DNA of 48,682 nt from Sphingopyxis sp. LC81. Lineage in GTDB: Bacteria > Pseudomonadota > Alphaproteobacteria > Sphingomonadales > Sphingomonadaceae. The translations under genes were made by a program, and so were the position numbers. Shown here piece by piece: positions 15,806-22,939 of the stretch. The stretch lies in contig NZ_JNFD01000023.1 in assembly GCF_000756375.1 (NCBI RefSeq), positions 1 through 48,682 on the forward strand. Reading direction: 5' to 3'. How positions within the stretch are numbered: position 1 is the first letter of the stretch; each line of letters starts with the position of its first letter. The notes beneath the pieces are model-generated. The model was not told the origin of the DNA and did no database searches. It was given only the letters and a program-made list of their open reading frames with translations.

Positions 15806-16411
15806 TCAATCCTTGCGCCCCGGCTCGATGCCCCATCGCGCGGCAAGGCGCGCATAGATAGGTTCGCCGCGATGCGGATCACTGGTCGCTCCCCCCATAC
15901 GCTCCATGCGGGCCTCGATTTCCGCGCGGTCTGCGGCGAGCGGATTGCCCTTGATCCCTGCGCCTTCGACGATGCGGTTCATGAAGTTGAACAGCGCACA
16001 GATGCTGATCGCGTCGAATAGCGCTTCCTCGTTCCAGCCTGCCGCGTAAACCGGCACGGCGTCGGCGTCGCACATCTGGCTGGGATTGCGCGTGAGCTTT
16101 GCGACATAGGCCAACAAGGGTTTCAGTTGTTCGTCGATCTTGCTCGACGCAGCGTCGGCCATCAGATCCTCGAAAATTTCTGAGTCGATGCCAAAGGCGC
16201 GCGCCGCGACCACATGCGCGCCGTGGCAATAGGTGCAGGCGTTGAGACCCGATACATAGGCAGCGATCAGCTCGCGTTCCGCGACCGTCAGCGGCGAGGG
16301 GTCGCGCAGCACCCTGTCATGATATTCGAGCAAAGGCAGGACCGCGTGCGGAAAGCGGCGAAAGAGCTTGTCGAGCGCTGGCTCGCCTTCGATCGATGGA
16401 AAGACCGGCAT
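15806..16411 (-). CDS. Peroxidase-related (AhpD-like) enzyme
   Basis: 201 residues of the 'uncharacterized peroxidase-related' CMD subgroup. The redox motif is ACTYCHGAHVVAA (C-x2-C, His) at about 60. A third Cys lies in PSQMCDAD. The start at 16411 is adopted although the frame is open to 16438. It is the last gene of the minus-strand operon running from the TonB receptor, immediately after the phosphatidyltransferase stop. A link to nucleoside uptake is not obvious. Confidence 0.86.
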   Translation of the reverse strand: MPVFPSIEGEPALDKLFRRFPHAVLPLLEYHDRVLRDPSPLTVAERELIAAYVSGLNACTYCHGAHVVAARAFGIDSEIFEDLMADAASSKIDEQLKPLLAYVAKLTRNPSQMCDADAVPVYAAGWNEEALFDAISICALFNFMNRIVEGAGIKGNPLAADRAEIEARMERMGGATSDPHRGEPIYARLAARWGIEPGRKD

Positions 16412-16412
16412 G

Positions 16413-17033
16413 CTATTTCTCCTTGTCAGTCGAACCAAAAACCTGCCGCGCTATCCAGGTTCGTTGTATGACGGTCAGGAGGCACAAAGCGGCAAAACCC
16501 CAGGCGAGCGGTACGAAATAGGAGGGGAAAATGGCCATGAGGATGAAGCACAGGATCGTCTCGCTGCCTTCGGCCAGGCCGCTGTTGTAGAAGAAGCTTT
16601 TCCGGCCGTGGGCCTGGGTTTCAAGGCCCTGTTTTGCGGCAAGCGTCGCATAAGCAAGAAAGCTGGTCCCGGTGACGGCAAAAGCCGCGACTAGCACGAG
16701 CGCCGGCAAGAGATTGTCGGGGTCGGCGATTGCGAAGCCCACCGGGACTGCGACATAGAAAATGAAATCGCCCACGATATCGAGAAAGCCGCCAAAGTCG
16801 GTCAGCCGCGTCGCCCTTGCGACCGCGCCGTCGAGGCCATCAAGGAGGCGATTGGCGAGGATCAGCGCGAGGCCTGCATGATAGTCGGCAAGCGCAATCG
16901 CTGCCGCGGCCGCAAGGCCAAGCATGATACCCATGAGACTTATCGCGTCGGCGCCGATACCGCGACGCGCAAGCCATCGGCCCATCGCATTGAGCGGTGG
17001 GTCGATCAGCGGACGAAGACGGGCATCGAACAT
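16413..17033 (-). CDS. CDP-alcohol phosphatidyltransferase family membrane protein
   Basis: 206 residues with about six membrane helices. The signature D-G-x-D-G-A-x-A-R-x8-G-x3-D-x3-D is complete near residues 65-90 (LLDGLDGAVARAT, FGGFLDIVGD). These enzymes join CDP-activated lipids to an alcohol acceptor; which one is not visible. It lies 4 bases after the nucleoside transporter stop and 1 base before the next start, so the genes form one operon. Confidence 0.9.
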   Translation of the reverse strand: MFDARLRPLIDPPLNAMGRWLARRGIGADAISLMGIMLGLAAAAAIALADYHAGLALILANRLLDGLDGAVARATRLTDFGGFLDIVGDFIFYVAVPVGFAIADPDNLLPALVLVAAFAVTGTSFLAYATLAAKQGLETQAHGRKSFFYNSGLAEGSETILCFILMAIFPSYFVPLAWGFAALCLLTVIQRTWIARQVFGSTDKEK

Positions 17034-17037
17034 CGGT

Positions 17038-18303
17038 CTAGGCCCAGGTCACGAGGCCGATGACCGCCCCGGTCATCGCTGATGCCATATTGCCTGCCAC
17101 CCAGCTCTTCATCCCGAGCTCCGCGACATCGCGGCGGCGCGCCGGCGCCAGCGTCGCGACGGTCGAGACCAGGAGGCCGACGCTGGCGAGATTGGCGACC
17201 CCGCTCAGCGCGTAGGTTGTGATCAGCAGGCTGCGCGGATCGAGCGTTCCCGCGGGCATGGCGGCGAGACCGAGATAGGCGACATATTCGTTGAGGATCG
17301 CCTTGGTCCCCATCAGCCCGCCCGCAGCGGGCGCCTGGTCCCAGGGGATGCCGATCGCCCACATCAGCGGCGCGAACAGCCAGCCGAACAGGCGCTGGAG
17401 CGTCAGCGGCGCCCCATTGGCCGGCGGCAGCAGCGCGAGCAGCTGGTCGGCGAGGTTGACGAGCGCGAAGACGACGATGATGATACCGATCACCGCGAGG
17501 ACGAGCTGAACGCCCTCCATCGTGCCGCGGATGACCGCGTCCATGCTGCTCTCGTAGGCAAGGTCGGGCTCGGCGGCATCAGCGCCCGGCGATCCGTCGC
17601 CCGGCACCATGATCCGGGCGACCAGCACCGCGGCGGGAAGCGAAATCAGTGACGCGACGATCATGTGGCCGACCGCGTTCGGCACCGTCTTCGCCAGGGT
17701 TGTCGCATAGAGGATGAGGATCGCGCCCGAGATCGTCGCCATGATCATCACCATGATCATGAACAGTTCGGCGCGGCTCATCCGGTCGAACCAGGCGCGC
17801 AGAACAAGCGGCGATTCGACGACGCCGAGGAAGATGGTGGCGCCGCCGCCAAGGCCGACGACCCCGCTGACCCCAAGCGTCTTGCGCAGCGCCCACGACA
17901 GCCCGCGAACCAGCGCGCGCAGCACGCCCCAGTGCCAGAGCAACGCCGAGATTGCCGAAAAAACGATGATCAGCGGCAGGATTTGGAAGGCGATCACGAC
18001 CGGCGCCTCGGCGCCGGGCTTGAGCAGGAACGGAATCGGGGCGCCGCCGGTGTAGCCGAACATATAGCTCGACCCGACGAGCGTCGCTTTCTCGATCGCC
18101 GCCACCGCGCCATTGGCAAAACCGACAAGGGTCCAGACGAAGGGGATGCGGGTCACCGCGAAGGCGATGGCGAGCTGGAGGAGCAGCGCGCCGCCGATCC
18201 AGCGCCAACCGGGCCGGGCGCGGCGATCCTCGGAGAGGAGCCAGGCCAGCAGCAGGATCGCCGTCAGGCCGACAAGTCCCTGCAGGTTTGCGAGCCACGC
18301 CAT
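17038..18303 (-). CDS. Concentrative nucleoside transporter (NupC/CNT family)
   Basis: 421 residues with about ten membrane helices. Family landmarks are GLGGGATIFLGVVESPLVLR and the late motif YALSGVANLASVGLLVSTVATLAP. These are ion-coupled inner-membrane importers of nucleosides. The gene follows the TonB receptor by 15 bases with the strong ribosome site GGGGAGGAA. The pairing suggests that the receptor brings nucleosides or related compounds across the outer membrane. Confidence 0.94.
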   Translation of the reverse strand: MAWLANLQGLVGLTAILLLAWLLSEDRRARPGWRWIGGALLLQLAIAFAVTRIPFVWTLVGFANGAVAAIEKATLVGSSYMFGYTGGAPIPFLLKPGAEAPVVIAFQILPLIIVFSAISALLWHWGVLRALVRGLSWALRKTLGVSGVVGLGGGATIFLGVVESPLVLRAWFDRMSRAELFMIMVMIMATISGAILILYATTLAKTVPNAVGHMIVASLISLPAAVLVARIMVPGDGSPGADAAEPDLAYESSMDAVIRGTMEGVQLVLAVIGIIIVVFALVNLADQLLALLPPANGAPLTLQRLFGWLFAPLMWAIGIPWDQAPAAGGLMGTKAILNEYVAYLGLAAMPAGTLDPRSLLITTYALSGVANLASVGLLVSTVATLAPARRRDVAELGMKSWVAGNMASAMTGAVIGLVTWA

Positions 18304-18318
18304 CCGCCTATTCCTCCC

Positions 18319-21300
18319 CTAGAATTTCCATGCCGCGCCGAACTGGAACTGGCGCGGCGGCCCGGCATTGCGCTGCACGAAGGGTGCCCCGCCTCCGAAC
18401 TGCACCTGATTGGACGTTGTCGCGGCATTCGCAAAGCCCGATTCATTGTTGGCGTTGAAGAGGTTGAAGACATCGGCGCTGAGTTCGATCCGGCCGTCAA
18501 AGGCCGGGACCGCATAGCGAGCCCCGACATCGACCGTCGCCGACCAGGGCAAGCGCGCCGAATTGCGCGCGGCGCCGGGATAGCGGTCCGAGTTGCCGAC
18601 AAAATTCTCGCCGAACGAGGCGCCGTCGCCGTTGAGATCCTGCGTCCCGAAGATCCGCGCGTCGGGGACGAGGTTCACCGGCTGGCCGGACTGGAAAAGG
18701 CCGGCGACGCTCAATGTCAGACCCTCAAGCGGATAGAGATAGCCAACCGCCGAAATGACGTGGCGGCGGTCGTTGGCCGACGGTCCCCATTCGGCCGAGA
18801 AGTCATTCGAATTGGAGGCCCGGAAGTTGATGTCGTCGGTATCGTTGCTGAGCTTCGACAAGGTATAAGATAAGCGGAACGCGAAGGCATCGCTGCCGCG
18901 TGCCTTGGCGAGTTGCAGGATCAGCGCCTTATATTCGGACTCGCCCGCCGTTTCCGACACGGTGATTTGGCGCGCCCCGCCAGGCACGAGCGCCACCGGC
19001 CGCGTCGCGTCGGCGGTCGCCTGCGAGCGAACAAGACCGAGCGCCTCGGCGAGCGCGAACCGCGCCGCATTGTCAGCCTGCGCCCGCAGCAACGCGATAT
19101 TGGCGTCGGTCAGATTGGCGAGATTGGGCGTGAAGGGCGCGGGCGCGTTGAGGTCGCGGAGCCGGGCGAGATTGTGCGTGCGGCTATAGATGACGTCGGC
19201 GCTCAGGGTCAGCGTGTCGTTCGCCTGATATTGATAGCCGCCGCTCAGCTGGAGACTCCACGGGCTGCGATAACCGGTCGGGCTGAGGATGCGCGCTTCG
19301 CCAAGGGTCGCGGTCCCGCGCAACGCCTGAACCTCCGCGGGGGTAGGGCAGGCCGAGACCGTCGCACAGGGCGGGGACACGCCAAGATTGCCGTCGAAGG
19401 TCAATGCGGACAGATTGGTACCCGCCGGAATCAAGCCTTGCGCCTGCAGTGACCCCAGCTGGGTCAGGAAGCCCGCCGAGGTTGTATTGCGCTGGAGCGC
19501 GTCCGAAATCACGGCATAGGAGAGCTTGCCGGTGAAGATGCCCGCGCCGAAGCGCAATGTCGAGCGTGCATCGGGCCGGTAGTTGAGCGCAAAGCGCGGC
19601 GCGACATTGTCATAATCGCCGCCGCCGCTGCCCTTGGCGGTCAGGCTGTCATAGTCCCAGCGCACGCCAAGGGTCGCGGTGAGACGCGGCGACAATTGCC
19701 ACTCATCCTCGACATAGAAGGCGATTTGGGTCTGACCGGTGCCGAAAGACTGCGGCCTGAGCTCGACCGAATAATTGGCGACAGCGGGATCGAGCGCGAG
19801 GACATCGTCCGCCGAAAGCGCGAGCCCCTGTCCACTCGCTGCAAGTGCGGCAAGCTGGGCAGCGGTGAGATCGACGGTATAGTTGCCGTCGGGATTGCCG
19901 CCCCCGAGCAGCGAAAAATTGGATTGGATGAGGTCCGCGCCGAAGCGCAAGCGATGGTTGCCGAGCCGCCGCTGCAAGCGGTGCGTCGTCTGCCAGCTCT
20001 CCTCGACATCGTCGAAGACAAACCCCGGGTGGCCGACGACGCCGACCGTAAGCCCGCTCGGATCGCGGATGGCGACCTGCGCTCCCGCGGGTCCTTTCGG
20101 CTTGCCGTAATTCCAGCGAAAGCGGCTGAACTGGAGCGCGCCGTCATAGCTCCAGACATCGCCCGAATAGCTCGCGGTTGCCGCAACCAGGGTCGAGAAG
20201 CGGTCCTGGTCCGACCCCGCCGACGGAAAGGTGACATTGCCGCCGCCGAGCGCCCCGCCGGGGCGGTCGATGGTAACGCGGCCGACATTGGCGCGCAGCC
20301 CGATCGTCCAGTCGTCGGTCAGGCGGTGATCGAGACGCAACGATCCGAGGTAGAATTGGTTGTTGCCGGTCACATTGGCGACGGTGCCGAGCGCCGGAGC
20401 ATCGACAATCTGGACATTGCGATCGCGCGTATATTCGAAATTGGCGTAAAAGAAGGTACGATCGCGCGCGATCGGACCGCCAAGGCTCGCACCGGCCTGA
20501 TAGCGCTCGAAGCTCTCACCGACCGCGTTGCCCGAAAGGTCGCGCCGCGGAAAGGGCGAGCGGGCATCGAACGGACGCCCCGGCCGTACCAGCGCATAGA
20601 CTTCGCCATGATAATCATTGGTGCCCGATGGCGTCGTATAGTTGACAATGCCGTTGGCGGTGCGGCCATAGGCCGCCGAATAGCTGTTCGCGAGTACGGT
20701 CACTTCGCGCGTGAAGCCGAGCGGCACCGGGAACTTGATCCCACCGAGGAAATTTTCGTTATTGTCGAGCCCGTCGATCAGATAATTGGTGTCGAGGCCG
20801 TTCGAGCCGTTGATCGAGATCGACGGCGCTTCGGGGAAGAAGCCGGTTGACGGTACGACGCCCGGGAGCCGGACCAGGGCGCCGAGCACGTCGCGCCCCT
20901 CGATCGGCAGCGCGGCAAGCTCCTCTTCGCCGAGCGATGCCGACACCTCGGCGTTGACGCTGTTGAGCGCGGTGATGCCGCGCTTGCCGGTGACGACGAT
21001 CGCGGTCCCGGCGGGGGCAAGCCGCAACGTCACGCTGCTCGAAAAATTGGCACGCAACGAAAGGCGCGCGGGCTCCCCTGACTCAAAGCGCTCGTTTGCC
21101 AGCGCCGACACGCGATATTCGCCGGCGGTGGTCAGCCCTTCGATCCGCGCCAGTCCCTGTGCATCGCTCCGCACAATGCGGCGGAAGCCGATGCCCGGGT
21201 TCTCGACCAGCACGTCGATATCCGCCAGTGGGCGCCCGTCGTCGGCGACCACGGCAATCTGGATGCCGGCCTGCTGTGCGGCGGCAGGCAGCGCAAAGCC

Positions 21301-21354
21301 GATTGCAAGGAGCGATGCGGTTGCACCGGCCGTGAGACGCGGGAAAAGGGTCAA
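18319..21354 (-). CDS. TonB-dependent outer-membrane receptor
   Basis: 1,011 residues. A signal peptide (1-26, ending AAAQQ) is followed by a carboxypeptidase-regulatory-like domain (about 28-110), a plug (about 120-230) and a 22-strand-type barrel ending in Phe (FGAAWKF), as outer-membrane barrels do. The predicted start is TTG at 21354, because an in-frame stop lies directly upstream and GGAG has good spacing. It heads the operon receptor-NupC-phosphatidyltransferase-peroxidase-like. The substrate is most likely a nucleoside or nucleotide-derived compound, inferred from NupC. Confidence 0.92.
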   Translation of the reverse strand: MTLFPRLTAGATASLLAIGFALPAAAQQAGIQIAVVADDGRPLADIDVLVENPGIGFRRIVRSDAQGLARIEGLTTAGEYRVSALANERFESGEPARLSLRANFSSSVTLRLAPAGTAIVVTGKRGITALNSVNAEVSASLGEEELAALPIEGRDVLGALVRLPGVVPSTGFFPEAPSISINGSNGLDTNYLIDGLDNNENFLGGIKFPVPLGFTREVTVLANSYSAAYGRTANGIVNYTTPSGTNDYHGEVYALVRPGRPFDARSPFPRRDLSGNAVGESFERYQAGASLGGPIARDRTFFYANFEYTRDRNVQIVDAPALGTVANVTGNNQFYLGSLRLDHRLTDDWTIGLRANVGRVTIDRPGGALGGGNVTFPSAGSDQDRFSTLVAATASYSGDVWSYDGALQFSRFRWNYGKPKGPAGAQVAIRDPSGLTVGVVGHPGFVFDDVEESWQTTHRLQRRLGNHRLRFGADLIQSNFSLLGGGNPDGNYTVDLTAAQLAALAASGQGLALSADDVLALDPAVANYSVELRPQSFGTGQTQIAFYVEDEWQLSPRLTATLGVRWDYDSLTAKGSGGGDYDNVAPRFALNYRPDARSTLRFGAGIFTGKLSYAVISDALQRNTTSAGFLTQLGSLQAQGLIPAGTNLSALTFDGNLGVSPPCATVSACPTPAEVQALRGTATLGEARILSPTGYRSPWSLQLSGGYQYQANDTLTLSADVIYSRTHNLARLRDLNAPAPFTPNLANLTDANIALLRAQADNAARFALAEALGLVRSQATADATRPVALVPGGARQITVSETAGESEYKALILQLAKARGSDAFAFRLSYTLSKLSNDTDDINFRASNSNDFSAEWGPSANDRRHVISAVGYLYPLEGLTLSVAGLFQSGQPVNLVPDARIFGTQDLNGDGASFGENFVGNSDRYPGAARNSARLPWSATVDVGARYAVPAFDGRIELSADVFNLFNANNESGFANAATTSNQVQFGGGAPFVQRNAGPPRQFQFGAAWKF

Positions 21355-21467
21355 GCTTCACTCCATGGACAAGGCGCCGTTGCGCTTTTTTCTGATTGTT
21401 CGCCTCTTGGTCGCCGTGCGGCGCCATTCCTTACAGTCGCTGCAATGCCGATCTGGGGCGACGTCCT

Positions 21468-21493
21468 GTAACCGGCGCGCGGCCCAGGGCGTA
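21468..21493 (+). promoter_or_regulatory. Near-match σF-type promoter before thioredoxin gene
   Basis: TGTAACC, 16 bases, CGTA: one base different from the nine exact sites but at the same spacing, and 24 bases before the ATG at 21517. Its placement is ideal, but one-mismatch sites are expected by chance in a window of this size. Confidence 0.45.
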
Positions 21494-21516
21494 TTGATGA
21501 CGAAGGAGATGCGTAT

Positions 21517-21903
21517 ATGGCGCCCATCTGGCCCGCGCTTGGAATTCTGCTCGCCGCAACCCCGGGCGCCGTGAGCGCGGCTTCCGCAAGCCCCATGGCC
21601 TTTGACGCGGTCCGATTCACCGAGGCGCAACGCGAAGGACGAACCATCGTCGTCGAAACCTATGCGCCCTGGTGCCTGCCATGCCGCGTGCGCGGCCCCG
21701 TCCTGTCAAGGCTGCTGCAGCGCGAACGGTACCGCGACACCCTCTTCTTGCGCATTAGCGAAAAGACGGCCGATGCCGACTGGAAGCGGATCGGCGCGAA
21801 GCGCTATGGCATGCTCCACATCTACAAAGGCTCGCTGCGGGTCGCGGCAAGTGCCGCGACGCGCGAGGACGAGATTGTGGCGATGCTCGAACGCGCCCGC
21901 TAG
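21517..21903 (+). CDS. Exported thioredoxin-family protein
   Basis: 128 residues with an N-terminal signal peptide (1-22) and active site WCLPC (Cys53, Cys56). The fold is short, about 95 residues after export. It probably reduces or isomerises disulfides in the periplasm and may keep the small Cys-rich exported proteins encoded convergently on the other strand reduced. Its stop overlaps the DoxX-like gene stop by 4 bases. Confidence 0.87.
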   Translation: MAPIWPALGILLAATPGAVSAASASPMAFDAVRFTEAQREGRTIVVETYAPWCLPCRVRGPVLSRLLQRERYRDTLFLRISEKTADADWKRIGAKRYGMLHIYKGSLRVAASAATREDEIVAMLERAR

Positions 21904-22325
21904 CCGCGCCGCGCCAGCATGCGATCGAGCGCAATCCGGTCTTCGTCGCGAAAAGCGAGCAGCACGAGGGTCGCGCCGGCGACCGCGAGGGAGGGAAAGA
22001 AAAGGACTTGGCTGCTGTCACGATCGAGGAGCCAGAGACCGAGGGGGTCGAGCAGATATTTCCATATCGACAGCGCCCCCGTCACCAGAATGACCGCTTG
22101 CGCTGTATAGGCGAACCGGCGGAACAGCCCGAGGATCGTGAGCAATCCGACGACCAGCAGGATCGCGCCCCAGACGAGCTGGATCGTATCGCTGGCGCCG
22201 AGCCCGGCGTAATATTTGACGCTGACACCCGCGCCCTTGTCGGGGCTGGCGAGGCGGATCATGCCCCACACGACGAGCAGCAATCCAGTTCCGATCCGGA
22301 GCAAGAGCAGCGATTGGGCTTTCAT
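21900..22325 (-). CDS. DoxX-like membrane protein
   Basis: 141 residues with four predicted helices (about 6-24, 47-66, 72-92 and 106-124), resembling the DoxX/TMEM superfamily. It ends the minus-strand cluster begun by the 112-residue Cys-rich protein and the CC-rich peptide. This mirrors the bufferin operon, where a DoxX protein also follows Cys-rich exported peptides. The ribosome site AAGGACG precedes the ATG. Confidence 0.78.
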   Translation of the reverse strand: MKAQSLLLLRIGTGLLLVVWGMIRLASPDKGAGVSVKYYAGLGASDTIQLVWGAILLVVGLLTILGLFRRFAYTAQAVILVTGALSIWKYLLDPLGLWLLDRDSSQVLFFPSLAVAGATLVLLAFRDEDRIALDRMLARRG

Positions 22326-22410
22326 CGGTCGTCCTTCTTTTCAGAATTGAGCGCGCGCCTTCGCGCGCTTGGGCGGGGGCCGGATAGCCGGCCCCCGCCC
22401 GCCTAGCGTA

Positions 22411-22542
22411 TTAGCAGCACGGCAAACCGCAGCACGCGGCAAGCGCGCAGCAAGCCTGGACAACGGCCGCGGGAGCCGCCGCATAAGCGGTCCCCGAAGA
22501 CAGAAGCGCCGTAGCGGCGAGAAGTTTTGCAGCAAATTTCAT
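22411..22542 (-). CDS. 43-residue exported peptide with three Cys-Cys pairs
   Basis: Signal peptide of about 20-22 residues (cleavage near AYA-AAP), then a mature peptide of about 21 residues ending CCALAACCGLPCC, with Cys at 31, 32, 37, 38, 42 and 43. No family was recognised. A textbook ribosome site, AGGAGA, lies 6 bases before the ATG, and the ATG overlaps the end of the upstream Cys-rich gene, so it is real and coupled. Six cysteines in the last 13 residues suggest binding of soft metals or a precursor that is modified. It is likely σF-driven from 22887-22912. BufB of this window could act on it in trans, which is untested. Confidence 0.8.
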   Translation of the reverse strand: MKFAAKLLAATALLSSGTAYAAAPAAVVQACCALAACCGLPCC

Positions 22543-22877
22543 GTCAATTCTCCTGATATCGATTGGTTGAAGTCGGATATCGCGAAGCCGCGCGGCGGGG
22601 GAACGGGTGGATTTCGCGTCAAGGAGTTCAAGCGAACCGCCGCATGACGTTCGGTGAAAGCGAGTGGCGCCGGCGCGTCCGGTTGTGGGTTTGCGGGGAG
22701 AACCGCGGCCGAACAGGCGCGCTTGCACGCCATCGAGGCTTGCTCACAGCCGTCAGGCAGAGGGCAGCCGCTTTCGCAGCATCGCGCGCTGGATACGGCA
22801 TCAAAACCGCTCGCGGGCATCACCGTGGCGGTCACGCCTGCAAACAGGATCAGCAAAAGGAAAAACAGGCCGCGCAT
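22539..22877 (-). CDS. 112-residue exported Cys-rich protein
   Basis: A signal peptide (about 1-23) is followed by a cysteine patch, RCCESGCPLPDGCEQ, then ACKRAC: Cys at 33, 34, 38, 44, 51 and 55. The remaining 55 residues are Pro-rich and Cys-free. No named family was recognised; similar small exported proteins occur near metal-resistance genes. The σF motif ends only 9 bases before the ATG, so the mRNA would be leaderless or nearly so, and no ribosome site is seen. Its last 4 bases overlap the next gene. Confidence 0.75.
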   Translation of the reverse strand: MRGLFFLLLILFAGVTATVMPASGFDAVSSARCCESGCPLPDGCEQASMACKRACSAAVLPANPQPDAPAPLAFTERHAAVRLNSLTRNPPVPPPRGFAISDFNQSISGELT

Positions 22878-22886
22878 CTTTGCAGG

Positions 22887-22912
22887 TTCGAAGACTTTTC
22901 CCGCACGGTTAC
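22887..22912 (-). promoter_or_regulatory. σF-type promoter of the Cys-rich protein operon (P7)
   Basis: Reverse-strand TGTAACC (GTAACC at 22912-22907), 16 bases, CGAA (22890-22887). It lies in the gap after the reductase gene and 9 bases before the ATG at 22877. Confidence 0.82.
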
Positions 22913-22939
22913 ACCGCTGCGACAATTTCCCGTCACGCC

